64,000 nucleotides of DNA from contig NZ_RCZM01000002.1 of assembly GCF_006438965.1 (NCBI RefSeq), forward strand, positions 651,957 through 715,956, read 5' to 3'. The stretch is from Pedococcus bigeumensis (GTDB lineage Bacteria > Actinomycetota > Actinomycetes > Actinomycetales > Dermatophilaceae). The translations under genes and the position numbers were made by a program. The notes below the pieces were generated by a model, which worked only from the letters and a program-made list of their open reading frames with translations, was not told the origin of the DNA and ran no database searches. This document shows positions 33,815 to 42,513 of the stretch, piece after piece (position 1 is the first letter of the stretch; each line of letters starts with the position of its first letter).

Positions 33815-34674
33815 CCGGGTGGCCCAGCCTTCACCCTGCGTCGGATCTCGGCCAGGCCGGCTGGACCGGGCTGCACGCTCCACCAGCTCTCGACCCACCA
33901 GGTCGCGCCGATCGTGGCCCACTGGTCAGGCGTTCCCGCGGACTTGACGAACTCACCCGTGCTGTCGCCCTCGATGACCACGTCGTAGCCGTCCCACGGC
34001 ATCCCGGCGCCCTTCCGCAGCTCGCGCACGACCCCCAGGGCCTCGGCCACGGAGTCAAGGGTGAGGTGGGGACTGCCCGGTTGGGCGTCCGGGACGGCGA
34101 CGGTGGGCAGCACGCCCTGCCACCGCGAGGCACGCTCCAGGGACGGCTGGCTGGCCCGACCGGGTCGGTAGGCGCCCACCACCCACACGGGCGGGTGCGG
34201 ACGCTGGGTCGGGGGCGGCGGCAACGGCGGAGCGCCCTCGCCCTCCGGACCGACCGGGTAGTGGACCCCGTCGAAGGTGAAGGGCTGCCCGGACAGCAGC
34301 CCCCGGTAGACGGCGAGCGACTCGTCGAGCTTGGCCGCCCGCAGCGCCCGCCCCTCGTCTGGCTCGAACCGGGTCCACCCGGGGTGCAGCGCACCCAGCC
34401 CGACCGACATCACGACGCGGCCCCCACTGAGCCGGTCAACGGTGCTCACCATCGAGGCGAGGTCCCACGGTCGGTGTCGCGAGGCGGGCGTCAGCAGCGT
34501 GCCGAGCCGGATGCGCGAGGTCTGCATGGCCGCGGCGGCCAGGGTCACCCAGGCGTGCTCACCGTAGAGGCTCTCCCAGGTGAAGACGGCGTCCCAGCCG
34601 TGCTGCTCCCCCAGGGCGGCCACCTCGGCGAACTCGCGGGCCTCTGCGTACGGGACGACGAAGCCGTATCTCAT
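33811..34674 (-). CDS. LLM-class flavin-dependent oxidoreductase (F420/FMN-type)
   Basis: The 287-residue protein has the luciferase-like TIM-barrel features: MRYGFVVPYAEAREFAEVAALGEQHGWDAVFTWES, AAAAMQTSRIRLGTLLTPASRHRPWDLASMVSTVDRLSGGRVVMSVGLG, and a PPVWVVGAYRPGRASQPSLERASRWQGVLP cofactor-phosphate segment. Members use F420H2 or reduced FMN; which one cannot be decided here. TACGTT precedes ATG 34674 by six bases. It ends four bases inside the convergent ABC ATPase stop region. A palindrome array lies between it and OsmC. Confidence 0.85.
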   Translation of the reverse strand: MRYGFVVPYAEAREFAEVAALGEQHGWDAVFTWESLYGEHAWVTLAAAAMQTSRIRLGTLLTPASRHRPWDLASMVSTVDRLSGGRVVMSVGLGALHPGWTRFEPDEGRALRAAKLDESLAVYRGLLSGQPFTFDGVHYPVGPEGEGAPPLPPPPTQRPHPPVWVVGAYRPGRASQPSLERASRWQGVLPTVAVPDAQPGSPHLTLDSVAEALGVVRELRKGAGMPWDGYDVVIEGDSTGEFVKSAGTPDQWATIGATWWVESWWSVQPGPAGLAEIRRRVKAGPPG

Positions 34675-34722
34675 CGTCCGAACGTAACCCCGACCCCTGA
34701 CACCGGCCGGCACCCGCTCACG

Positions 34723-34831
34723 TCTGTGCACAGATCCAGGTGGTTCTGCGCAGAGAGCGGGTCTCTGCGCAGCCTGTCTCCGGTCTGTGCACAGACCGGA
34801 GATCAGACCGGAGATCAGGTCAGGTCAGGTC
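34723..34831. repeat. Array of four palindromes plus tandem direct repeats
   Basis: TCTGTGCACAGA (34723-34734), TCTGCGCAGA (34745-34754), CTGCGCAG (34765-34772) and TCTGTGCACAGA (34784-34795) have centres 21, 19 and 21 bases apart. The last is the core of a 26-bp perfect palindrome at 34777-34802. Two tandem AGACCGGAGATC copies (34793-34816) and three AGGTC copies (34817-34831) follow, running into the osmC stop codon at 34825-34827. Confidence 0.85.
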
Positions 34832-35301
34832 CGGACGACGATCTCGGGCTCGACGACGACGTCGGTGGTGAGCGAGTTCGCGATGTAGCACTGCTCGTGC
34901 GCCTCGTGGGTCATTCGCTCGACGGTCGGCAGGTCGGTCCCGGCTGCGACCGTCACCACCGGGCGCAGCACGATCCGGGTGATCCGTTGCGGCACGATGT
35001 CGTCCGGCATCTCGCCCGTCGCGTCGTCCGCATAGCCGAGCACGTCGACGCCGCCCCGTGACGCGACGGCGAGGAACGACAACAGCTGGCACGACGACGC
35101 CGCCAGGACCAGTAGCTGCTCAGGGTTCGGCAGGTCCGGGTCACCGCGGAAGTGCGCGTCCGAGCTCAGGTCGAAGCCCTCGGTGGCCGGCGGCGTCCAC
35201 GCCGTGTGGGCGCGCGGGTAGGCCCGGTAGCCCATGCCCGTCGACCCGCTCCACTCGACCCGCGCGGAGTAGACGTGTCCGCGAAAGTCCTTGTCCGGCA
35301 T
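34825..35301 (-). CDS. OsmC-family protein
   Basis: The 158-residue OsmC-fold protein contains HVYSARVEWSGSTGMGY, HFRGDPDLPNPEQLLVLAASSCQLLSFLAVASRGGVDVLGY and a final AHEQCYIANSLTTDVVVEPEIVVR. The two Cys residues SSCQ and EQC are the redox pair of the family, which reduces organic or fatty-acid hydroperoxides. GGGAGG precedes the ATG at 35301, which lies in a GTATGCCG word. The gene is between gcvT and the palindrome array, on the minus strand; its 3' end runs into the direct repeats. Confidence 0.88.
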   Translation of the reverse strand: MPDKDFRGHVYSARVEWSGSTGMGYRAYPRAHTAWTPPATEGFDLSSDAHFRGDPDLPNPEQLLVLAASSCQLLSFLAVASRGGVDVLGYADDATGEMPDDIVPQRITRIVLRPVVTVAAGTDLPTVERMTHEAHEQCYIANSLTTDVVVEPEIVVRT

Positions 35302-35341
35302 ACCGATCCCTCCCGGCCCGACCAAGCGTCCGGCCGACCGC

Positions 35342-36448
35342 TCAGTCCTCGCGGACGTCGACCTGCACGAACGGGGGCTTCACGACCGTGGCCGTGACCT
35401 CCCGACCACGGACGTCGATGACGACCTCGTCGCCGGCGGCGACCGACGGCGCCAGCAATGCGAGCGCGATGCCGTTCTTGAGGGTCGGGCTGAACGTCCC
35501 CGACGTCACCTCACCGACCACCTCGCCGTCGACCTTCACCTGACAGTGCGCGCGAGGTATGCCGCGTCCGGTCGCGAGCAGACCCCAGGCCGCCCGCGCG
35601 GGACCGGCAGCCTTCTCGGCGACCAGAGCCTCGCGACCCCAGAACGCCTCCTTCTTCCAGCCGACCGCCCAGCCGACGCGGGCCTGGACGGGGCTGATCG
35701 TCGGGGACAGCTCGTTGCCGTGCAGGGCGTAGCCCATCTCGGTGCGCAGGGTGTCGCGGGCGCCGAGGCCACACGGCAGCCCGTCGAGCGGGGCGGCCGC
35801 CTCGAGGAGGGCGTCCCACAGCTGTGCGGACACCTCCCACGCAGGCACCAGCTCGTAGCCACGCTCACCGGTGTAGCCGGTGCGGCAGACGATGACCGGG
35901 TGGCCGTTCCAGTCGGTCTCGACGAAGGACATGTACTCGTGGCCCGTGGGCAGGCCCAGTGCCTCGAGAACCTCGTCGCTCTTGGTGCCCTGGACGGCGA
36001 TGACGCCGTAACCCTCGTGCAGGTTCTCGACCGTCAGCCCCTCGGGCGCCGCGGCGGCGAGCAGCTCGACGACGGCGCCGGTGTTGGCGGCGTTGGGGAT
36101 GAGGAAGACGTCGTCGTCACTGCGCAGGTAGGCGATCAGGTCGTCGACCACGCCGCCGGTCTCGTTGCAGCACAACGTGTACTGCGCCTTGCCCTCGTGG
36201 ATGCGGCCGAGGTCGTTGGCCAGGCAGGAGTTGACGAACTCCCTGGCTCCCGGCCCGGAGACGCGCGCCTTGCCGAGGTGTGACACGTCGAAGACCCCGA
36301 CCGACGTGCGGACCGCCGAGTGCTCGCGGACGACGCCACCACCGGGGTACTCGATGGGCATCTCCCATCCGCCGAAGTCGGCCATCTTGGCCCCCAGGGC
36401 CACGTGCCGGTCGTGCAGGGGTGAGGTCTTCAGGGCTCCATCGGTCAT
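35342..36448 (-). CDS. gcvT: Glycine cleavage system T protein (aminomethyltransferase)
   Basis: GcvT takes the aminomethyl group from the lipoylated H protein and makes 5,10-methylene-THF and ammonia. [27 protein letters not shown] and [24 protein letters not shown] are the N-terminal signatures, [13 protein letters not shown] the folate region, and [27 protein letters not shown] the mid-domain signature. [16 protein letters not shown] is the C-terminal motif. 368 residues is normal. GcvH and GcvP are not adjacent, but the lipoyl synthesis genes are in this window. Confidence 0.95.
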   Translation of the reverse strand: MTDGALKTSPLHDRHVALGAKMADFGGWEMPIEYPGGGVVREHSAVRTSVGVFDVSHLGKARVSGPGAREFVNSCLANDLGRIHEGKAQYTLCCNETGGVVDDLIAYLRSDDDVFLIPNAANTGAVVELLAAAAPEGLTVENLHEGYGVIAVQGTKSDEVLEALGLPTGHEYMSFVETDWNGHPVIVCRTGYTGERGYELVPAWEVSAQLWDALLEAAAPLDGLPCGLGARDTLRTEMGYALHGNELSPTISPVQARVGWAVGWKKEAFWGREALVAEKAAGPARAAWGLLATGRGIPRAHCQVKVDGEVVGEVTSGTFSPTLKNGIALALLAPSVAAGDEVVIDVRGREVTATVVKPPFVQVDVRED

Positions 36449-36494
36449 GCGCCGAACGCTACCGCCCTCGACCGCGACTCCTCACCCGCACGGC

Positions 36495-36500
36495 TATCCT
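36495..36500 (+). promoter_or_regulatory. -10 hexamer for pepA
   Basis: TATCCT places transcription near 36506, leaving a leader of about 39 bases with AAGGA before GTG 36545. Confidence 0.4.
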
Positions 36501-36544
36501 GCGCTGTGCAGGTGCCAACCAGCCCCCACACGAAGGATGAGTGC

Positions 36545-38047
36545 GTGACCACCGTCAACGTCTCCGACCGCCCCGCCCACGACCTCAAGGCGGACGTCCT
36601 CGTCCTCGCCACGGTCGACACCGACGGCAAGGCGGCTCTCGCCGCCGGCCACGGTCTTCCTCGGGGCGCCGCCACCCATGTCGCCGCCCAGCTGGCCGCG
36701 CTGCACGCGACCGGCGCCGCGGAAGAGGTGCTCACCATCGCCGCAGTGCCCGGCGTGGCCGCTGCTCGGGTGGTCCTCACCGGCCTCGGGAAGGCGTCCG
36801 CGCGCACGACAGCCTTCGACCACGAGGTGCTGCGACGCGGTGCCGGCGCCGCCTCCCGCTCGCTCAAGAACGCCACCAGGATCGTCGTCGCCCTCCCGAC
36901 GACCGGTGCCGAGTCGGTAGCCGCCGTCGCTGAAGGCGCCGCCCTCGGCGCCTACCGGTATGCCGGGGTGCGCGGTCCGTCGGCCCAGCCCACCAAGGGC
37001 GTCACGACGGTCACCGTCGCCACCTCCGACGCCCGCGTCAAGGCAGTCAAGGCTGCGGCCACCCGCGCAGGGATCCTTGCCGACGCCAAGGCCTACGCCC
37101 GGGACCTGGTCAACACTCCCCCGAACCAGCTCTTCCCGCAGTCCTTCGCCGACTCGGTCAAGGCGCGCAACGCCGCCGCGACCGCCAAGGTGACCATCAA
37201 GGTGCTTGACGAGAAGGCGCTCGAGAAGGGTGGCTTCGGCGGCATCGTCGGCGTCGGCCAGGGTTCGGTCAACCCGCCCCGCATGGTGACCCTGACGTGG
37301 AACCCGCCTCGGGCCAAGGCCTCGGTCGCCCTCGTCGGCAAAGGCATCACCTTCGACTCCGGCGGTCTCAACCTCAAGCCCGCCGCGTCGATGCTGGGCA
37401 TGAAGTCGGACATGGCCGGGGCAGCCGCCGTTGCCGCCACCGTCTTCGCCGCCGCCGAGCTCGGGCTGCCCGTGAAGGTGACCGGGTACCTCTGCCTGGC
37501 CGAGAACATGCCCAGCGGCACCGCGCAGCGTCCGAGCGACGTCGTGACGATGCGCAACGGCACCACGGTCGAGATCCTCGACACCGATGCCGAGGGACGG
37601 ATGGTCCTCGGTGACGGCATCTGCCTGGCCGGCGAGGCCAAGCCGGACGCCATCGTCGACATCGCGACCCTCACCGGCGCGCAGATGGTCGCCCTCGGCG
37701 CCCGGGTCGCCGGGATCATGGCCAACGAGGACACCTTCCGCGACCGGGTCGGCACCGCGGCCGCCTCGGCCGGCGAGTCCGCCTGGCCGATGCCACTGCC
37801 GACCGACCTGCGCAGCCAGCTCGACTCCAGCGTCGCCGACCTCGCCCACAAGGGCGAGCGGTGGGGCGGGATGCTCACGGCCGGCCTGTTCCTCAGGGAG
37901 TTCGTCACCGAGGGCACGCCGTGGGCCCACGTCGACATCGCCGGGCCCTCCTACAACGAGGGCTCCCCGTGGGGCTACACCCCCAAGGGCGGCACCGGCT
38001 TCGGCGTCGGGACCCTCCTCGCGCTCGTCGAGGGCTACGCCGGCTGA
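36545..38047 (+). CDS. pepA: Leucyl aminopeptidase (M17)
   Basis: A 500-residue M17 zinc/manganese peptidase that removes N-terminal residues in the cytoplasm. VGKGITFDSGGLNLKPAASMLGMKSDMAGAAAV has the Lys and Asp ligands, and EILDTDAEGRMVLGDGI is the N-T-D-A-E-G-R signature (Asp for Asn). The N-terminal alpha/beta domain (about 170 residues) is present. I prefer GTG 36545, preceded by AAGGA, over the in-frame GTG 36506 close to the promoter. It is a single gene ending at a hairpin shared with the convergent DUF5302 gene. Confidence 0.95.
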   Translation: MTTVNVSDRPAHDLKADVLVLATVDTDGKAALAAGHGLPRGAATHVAAQLAALHATGAAEEVLTIAAVPGVAAARVVLTGLGKASARTTAFDHEVLRRGAGAASRSLKNATRIVVALPTTGAESVAAVAEGAALGAYRYAGVRGPSAQPTKGVTTVTVATSDARVKAVKAAATRAGILADAKAYARDLVNTPPNQLFPQSFADSVKARNAAATAKVTIKVLDEKALEKGGFGGIVGVGQGSVNPPRMVTLTWNPPRAKASVALVGKGITFDSGGLNLKPAASMLGMKSDMAGAAAVAATVFAAAELGLPVKVTGYLCLAENMPSGTAQRPSDVVTMRNGTTVEILDTDAEGRMVLGDGICLAGEAKPDAIVDIATLTGAQMVALGARVAGIMANEDTFRDRVGTAAASAGESAWPMPLPTDLRSQLDSSVADLAHKGERWGGMLTAGLFLREFVTEGTPWAHVDIAGPSYNEGSPWGYTPKGGTGFGVGTLLALVEGYAG

Positions 38048-38146
38048 CCTGGCTCTCCTCAGCGACTCCCGGCCACCGGTCGCACCGCGAGCGCCGACAT
38101 GCCGGCCGCTGGCGCATGAGTGGCCAGAACTGCTGAGAAGCAACGC

Positions 38147-38182
38147 CAGAGGGGCCCGTCCGATGCGGACAGGCCCCTCTGG
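38147..38182. terminator. Bidirectional hairpin between pepA and the DUF5302 gene
   Basis: CCAGAGGGGCC at 38147-38157 pairs with GGCCCCTCTGG at 38172-38182; GTCCG/CGGAC extend the stem after one mismatch, closing on ATG. Confidence 0.7.
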
Positions 38183-38225
38183 CAGATATATCTACGGCTG
38201 CATCTGCTGCGACTTCTGGTGCAGT

Positions 38226-38432
38226 TCAGCCACCGCTCTTGCGACGGAACATCTGCTGGGTCGCCGTGGTCGCCGCCGCCTGGGCATGGTCGACCTTGCC
38301 GTGCTCGGTGTCGTCCGAGACGTCCTTGCCGGCGTGCGACTGCTTCTTGTCGAGGGCCTCGCGGAACTTGCGCTTCATGTCCTCGCTCGGTCCCTGCCCC
38401 GCTGGCTTCTTTGCGTCACCGGACTTGGCCAT
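38226..38432 (-). CDS. DUF5302 protein
   Basis: A 68-residue, highly charged protein: MAKSGDAKKPAGQGPSED, then MKRKFREALDKKQSHAGK and a C-terminal end FRRKSGG, the two marks of DUF5302. It is probably unstructured in part; actinobacterial relatives have no known role. AGGAG precedes ATG 38432 by seven bases, a canonical ribosome site. The position is opposite pepA and close to a hypothetical gene, also minus strand. Confidence 0.85.
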   Translation of the reverse strand: MAKSGDAKKPAGQGPSEDMKRKFREALDKKQSHAGKDVSDDTEHGKVDHAQAAATTATQQMFRRKSGG

Positions 38433-38554
38433 GGTGTCTCCTGCTCCTCGTGCGGACGAGCCGGTTCCGGCCCGAAGGTCTACCTCAACTGTGTCATCCC
38501 GCGGCTGGTCGGACCACCGGGTTTGACCCGGTGCGGCGACCACGCGGCATACGG

Positions 38555-38890
38555 TCACTGCTTCTTGCGCTGGCGCGAGTTCCACTCGCGCATCCGGTTG
38601 GGATAACCCGTCTGGAGCACGTCGTAGACCGGCACCTCGAGGCTGCGCGCGAGCGCGAACGCGGCGTCGCGCGAGCCTGCCGCGCGACGGGTCCACTCGC
38701 CGTCGAAGGCGATCAGGATGACGGTGGTGGCGGTGACGTTCGTCGGCGGCTCGACATAGGCCTCGACGCCTCGGCGGCTCGTGGCGAAGTCGGTCAGGTG
38801 CTTGCGCACGGCCTGTTGGTCGACCGCCATGTTCGGGCCGTCGCGCGGACCCCGTTCCGCCCGCTTGCCACTCCGCTTCCACCACGCCAT
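38555..38890 (-). CDS. Conserved hypothetical protein
   Basis: The 111-residue protein starts MAWWKRSGKRAERG, then LTDFATSRRGVEAYVEPPTNVTATTVILIAFDGEWTRRAAGS and ends in RMREWNSRQRKKQ. A beta strand (TTVILIAFDGEWTRR) followed by AAFALARSLEVPVYDVLQTGYP looks like a small alpha/beta domain. TATCGT lies six bases before ATG 38890. The gene is next to and divergent from lpdA, as in related actinobacteria. I do not recognise the function. Confidence 0.75.
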   Translation of the reverse strand: MAWWKRSGKRAERGPRDGPNMAVDQQAVRKHLTDFATSRRGVEAYVEPPTNVTATTVILIAFDGEWTRRAAGSRDAAFALARSLEVPVYDVLQTGYPNRMREWNSRQRKKQ

Positions 38891-39103
38891 GGGGCAACGA
38901 TACGGGGAGCGTCGCCGCGAGCCGACGCCATTCGCGGGACCGGAGCGCCGTCGCCTTCCGACCCGTGGGCCATCGGTCGACCTGCTTGCGCCCCGATGTG
39001 CAATCAGTGACAAGATGCTCTGTGTCGATCCGGACCGGCCACGAACTGACCGCGACCCGTGAGCGACGCGACCGTCCGACGCACACGACGCAAGGGAGCG
39101 AGC

Positions 39104-40495
39104 ATGTCGGCTGACGCCGAGACCACCGAAGAGACCACGTACGACGTGGTGATCCTGGGTGGAGGCAGTGGCGGCTACGCGTGTGCGTTCCGGGCTGCCG
39201 AGCTGGGCCTTCGTGTCGCGCTCGTGGAGAAGGACAAGCTGGGTGGCACCTGCCTGCACGTCGGGTGCATCCCGACCAAGGCGCTGCTGCACGCCGCCGA
39301 GGTCGCCGACACCGCTCGCGAGGGTTCGCAGTTCGGCGTGAAGTCCACCTTCGAGTCCGTCGACATGTCCGGCGTCAACGCCTACAAGGACGGTGTCATC
39401 GCCCGTCTCTACAAGGGTCTGCAGGGCTTGGCCAAGGCGCACAAGATCGAGCTGGTCGAGGGCGCCGGTCGCCTGGTCGACCGCTCCACCGTCGAGGTCG
39501 ACGGCCGCCAGATCCGCGGACGCAACGTCGTGCTCGCCACCGGTTCCTACGCCAAGTCGCTGCCCGGCCTCGAGATCGCCGGCCGCATCATGACCAGCGA
39601 GCAGGCCCTGACCCTCGGCTTCGTCCCGCCGCGTGTCGTGGTCCTCGGCGGCGGCGTCATCGGCGTCGAGTTCGCGTCGGTCTTCAAGTCGTTCGGCTCC
39701 GAGGTGACCATCGTCGAGGCCCTGCCCCGGCTCGTGGCTGCCGAGGACGAGGCCATCTCCAAGACCCTCGAACGGTCCTTCCGCAAGCGCAAGATCGCCT
39801 TCAAGACCGGCGTGAAGTTCGCGGGCGCGACGCAGTCCGGTGACACCGTGACCGTCTCGCTCGAGGACGGCAGCACCATCGAGGCCGACCTCCTGCTCGT
39901 GGCCGTGGGCCGTGGGCCGGTCACCGATGGTCTCGGCTACGCCGAGGCGGGCGTGACGCTGGACCGTGGCTTCGTGACCACCGACGAGCGCCTGCGCACC
40001 GGCGTCGAGGGTGTGTATGCCGTGGGAGACATCGTCCCCGGCCTCCAGCTCGCGCACCGCGGGTTCGCGCAGGGCATCTTCGTGGCCGAGGAGATCGCCG
40101 GGCTGTCGCCGGCCGTGATCGACGAGGTCGGGATCCCGCGGGTCACCTACTGCGACCCTGAGATCGCGTCCGTCGGTCTCACCGAGGCGCAGGCCGGCGA
40201 GAAGTACGCCGAGATCGAGACCTACGAGTACAACCTTGGTGGCAACGGCAAGTCCCAGATCCTGCAGACCCAGGGCTTCGTGAAGCTGGTCCGCGAGAAG
40301 GACGGCCCGGTCGTCGGCGTGCACATGATCGGCGCCCGGATGGGCGAGCAGATCGGCGAGGCCCAGCTGATCTACAACTGGGAGGCGCTGCCCTCCGACG
40401 TGGCCGCCTTGATCCATGCCCACCCCACCCAGAACGAGTCCCTCGGCGAGGCCCACCTGGCCCTGGCCGGCAAGCCGCTCCACGCGCACAACTAA
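39104..40495 (+). CDS. lpdA: Dihydrolipoyl dehydrogenase
   Basis: The flavoprotein re-oxidises the lipoyl group of 2-oxoacid dehydrogenases. VVILGGGSGGYACAFRAAELG binds FAD, GGTCLHVGCIPTK carries the redox disulfide, VLGGGVIGVEFASVFKSFG binds NAD, and IHAHPTQNESLGEA has the catalytic His-Glu. YAVGDI is the second FAD motif. The start is ATG 39104 with GGGAG upstream; 463 residues. It is followed 15 bases later by sucB, so E3 and E2 are co-expressed. Confidence 0.97.
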   Translation: MSADAETTEETTYDVVILGGGSGGYACAFRAAELGLRVALVEKDKLGGTCLHVGCIPTKALLHAAEVADTAREGSQFGVKSTFESVDMSGVNAYKDGVIARLYKGLQGLAKAHKIELVEGAGRLVDRSTVEVDGRQIRGRNVVLATGSYAKSLPGLEIAGRIMTSEQALTLGFVPPRVVVLGGGVIGVEFASVFKSFGSEVTIVEALPRLVAAEDEAISKTLERSFRKRKIAFKTGVKFAGATQSGDTVTVSLEDGSTIEADLLLVAVGRGPVTDGLGYAEAGVTLDRGFVTTDERLRTGVEGVYAVGDIVPGLQLAHRGFAQGIFVAEEIAGLSPAVIDEVGIPRVTYCDPEIASVGLTEAQAGEKYAEIETYEYNLGGNGKSQILQTQGFVKLVREKDGPVVGVHMIGARMGEQIGEAQLIYNWEALPSDVAALIHAHPTQNESLGEAHLALAGKPLHAHN

Positions 40496-40510
40496 GAGGA
40501 GAAAGACCAG

Positions 40511-42490
40511 ATGTCTGAACGCGTGACCATGCCAGCCCTGGGTGAGTCCGTCACCGAAGGCACCGTGACGCGCTGGCTGAAGAACGTCGGCGACACGGTG
40601 GCGGTTGACGAGCCACTGCTCGAGGTCTCGACCGACAAGGTCGACACCGAGATCCCGTCCCCGGTAGCCGGTGTGCTGCAGGAGATCCTCGCCCAGGAGG
40701 ACGACACCGTCCCCGTGGGCGCCGACCTCGCCGTGATAGGCGATGGCTCGGACACGTCCGGGGGCGGCGAGCAGCCCGCTCAGCAGGACGGCGGACAGGA
40801 CGGCCAGGCGCAGGACCAGCCAGACGGGGACCAGCAGGAGCAGGCGCAGGAGCAGCCCGCCGAGGAGGCGCCGGCTGCCGAGGCACCCTCCACCGAGCAG
40901 GAGCCGCAGCCCGCGACCTCCGAGCCCGAGCAGCACGAGGCGTCCGGTCAGGACGACTCCCCCGCCGCCGGCTCCGACTCCGGTTCGGACGCCGGGTCCT
41001 CCGGGTCCTCCGGCGGCGAGACCGTGAAGATGCCTGCACTCGGTGAGTCCGTCACCGAAGGCACCGTCACCCGCTGGCTCAAGGCAGAGGGCGACAGCGT
41101 CGAGGTCGACGAGCCGCTGCTCGAGGTCTCCACCGACAAGGTCGACACCGAGATCCCCTCCCCCGTCGCGGGCACCCTCACCAAGATCCTGGTCCAGGAG
41201 GACGACACCGTCCCGGTAGGTGGCGACCTCGCCATCATCGGCGGCTCCGGTGGGGGCGCGGCTCCGGCCCAGGAAGCCCCGGCCCAGGAGGCGCCCACGC
41301 AGGAAGCGCCCGCGCAGGAGGCTCCCGCGCAGGAGGCCCCGGCCCAGGAAGCACCCGCGCAGGAGGCCCCGGCCCAGGAAGCACCCGCGCAGGAGGCCCC
41401 GGCCCAAGAAGCACCGGCCCAGGAAGAGCCGACGCAGGAGACCCCGGCCCAGGAGGCACCCAAGCAGGACGCCCCCGCCGCAGCCCCGGCGCCGGCTCCC
41501 GCAGCCGCGGGCTCTGACGACACCGACGCCTCGGCCTACGTCACACCGCTCGTGCGCAAGCTCGCGTCCGAGAACAACATCGACCTCGGCTCGCTCAAGG
41601 GCACCGGCGTCGGCGGGCGGATCCGCAAGCAGGACGTCCTCGACGCGGCCCAGGCCGCCAAGGCAGCCAAGGAGGCCGCCGCTGCACCCGCACCGGCCGC
41701 AGCGCCCGCTGCCGCACCTGCTGCCGCCGCACCCGCGGCGTCGGCTGCCAGCGCTCCGGCTGGCGTCTCGCCCAAGCGGGGCACCACCGAGAAGATGTCG
41801 CGGCTGCGCCAGACCATCGCCAAGCGGATGGTCGAGTCGCTCCAGGTGTCGGCCCAGCTGACCACCGTCGTCGAGGTCGACGTCACCAAGATCGCCCGGT
41901 TGCGGGCCAAGGCCAAGGCCGAGTTCGAGCAGCGGGAGGGCACCAAGCTCAGCTTCCTGCCGTTCTTCGCCCTCGCCGCGGTCGAGGCGCTCAAGGCCCA
42001 CCCGTCGGTCAACTCCAGCGTCGACGGCACCGAGGTGACCTACCACGGCACCGAGAACCTCGGCGTCGCGGTCGACACCGAGCGTGGCCTGCTGGTCCCG
42101 GTCATCAAGGACGCCGGCGACCTCAACATCGCCGGGCTGTCCCGCAAGATCGCGGACCTGGCCGAGCGCACCCGCACGAACAAGATCGGTCCGGACGAGC
42201 TCGGCGGTGGCACCTTCACGCTGACCAACACCGGCAGCCGTGGCGCCCTTTTCGACACCCCGATCATCAACCAGCCCAACGTCGCCATCCTCGGCACCGG
42301 CGCGGTCGTCAAGCGTCCGGTTGTCGTGTCCGACGGGGACGGCGGCGAGACGATCTCGATCCGCTCGATGGTCTACCTCGCGCTGTCGTACGACCACCGG
42401 GTCGTCGACGGTGCCGACGCGGCCCGCTTCCTCACGACGATGAAGGCGCGTCTCGAGGACGGCAACTTCGACTCCGACCTCGGTCTTTAG
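40511..42490 (+). CDS. sucB: 2-oxoacid dehydrogenase E2 component (succinyltransferase type), two lipoyl domains
   Basis: The 659-residue protein has two lipoyl domains with the sequence [15 protein letters not shown] at about residues 41-55 and 211-225; Lys within D-K-V-D is lipoylated. The first is followed by a Gln/Glu/Pro-rich linker, and the second by a tandem (A/T)QEAP linker. The subunit-binding domain ([36 protein letters not shown]) follows and then the catalytic domain with [16 protein letters not shown]. Actinobacterial versions serve 2-oxoglutarate and pyruvate complexes. An ATG at 40511 is preceded by GAGGAGAAAGACC. The next gene starts 24 bases later. Confidence 0.95.
   Translation: MSERVTMPALGESVTEGTVTRWLKNVGDTVAVDEPLLEVSTDKVDTEIPSPVAGVLQEILAQEDDTVPVGADLAVIGDGSDTSGGGEQPAQQDGGQDGQAQDQPDGDQQEQAQEQPAEEAPAAEAPSTEQEPQPATSEPEQHEASGQDDSPAAGSDSGSDAGSSGSSGGETVKMPALGESVTEGTVTRWLKAEGDSVEVDEPLLEVSTDKVDTEIPSPVAGTLTKILVQEDDTVPVGGDLAIIGGSGGGAAPAQEAPAQEAPTQEAPAQEAPAQEAPAQEAPAQEAPAQEAPAQEAPAQEAPAQEEPTQETPAQEAPKQDAPAAAPAPAPAAAGSDDTDASAYVTPLVRKLASENNIDLGSLKGTGVGGRIRKQDVLDAAQAAKAAKEAAAAPAPAAAPAAAPAAAAPAASAASAPAGVSPKRGTTEKMSRLRQTIAKRMVESLQVSAQLTTVVEVDVTKIARLRAKAKAEFEQREGTKLSFLPFFALAAVEALKAHPSVNSSVDGTEVTYHGTENLGVAVDTERGLLVPVIKDAGDLNIAGLSRKIADLAERTRTNKIGPDELGGGTFTLTNTGSRGALFDTPIINQPNVAILGTGAVVKRPVVVSDGDGGETISIRSMVYLALSYDHRVVDGADAARFLTTMKARLEDGNFDSDLGL
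41267..41476 (+). repeat. Fourteen tandem 15-bp repeats coding (A/T/K)QEAP in sucB
   Basis: In-frame 15-bp units, fourteen by my count, encode pentapeptides such as AQEAP and TQEAP. Two 30-bp double units at 41341-41370 and 41371-41400 are identical, a sign of recent unit duplication; codon variation elsewhere indicates older copies. Confidence 0.9.
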
Positions 42491-42513
42491 GAGTCGAGAC
42501 CCAGGAGCAGCTC

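Noticed and set aside
36506..36508. GTG 36506 as the start of pepA
   Set aside because: It lies only five bases after TATCCT and lacks a ribosome site, whereas GTG 36545 has AAGGA upstream.
36494..38143. A 549-codon minus-strand frame opposite pepA
   Set aside because: PepA motifs on the plus strand are unambiguous; the minus frame has no domain and is compositionally biased.
38555..42397. A 1280-codon open frame on the minus strand across lpdA and sucB
   Set aside because: It is antisense to two well-identified genes; its translation is rich in Gly, Arg, Leu and His repeats mirroring the AQEAP repeats. Only the last 111 codons (38555-38890) look like a real gene.
40511..42490. Reading SucB as a pyruvate dehydrogenase E2 (aceF) instead
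   Set aside because: The domains do not settle it. Actinobacterial E2 with this architecture is annotated sucB and can serve both complexes, so I kept sucB.
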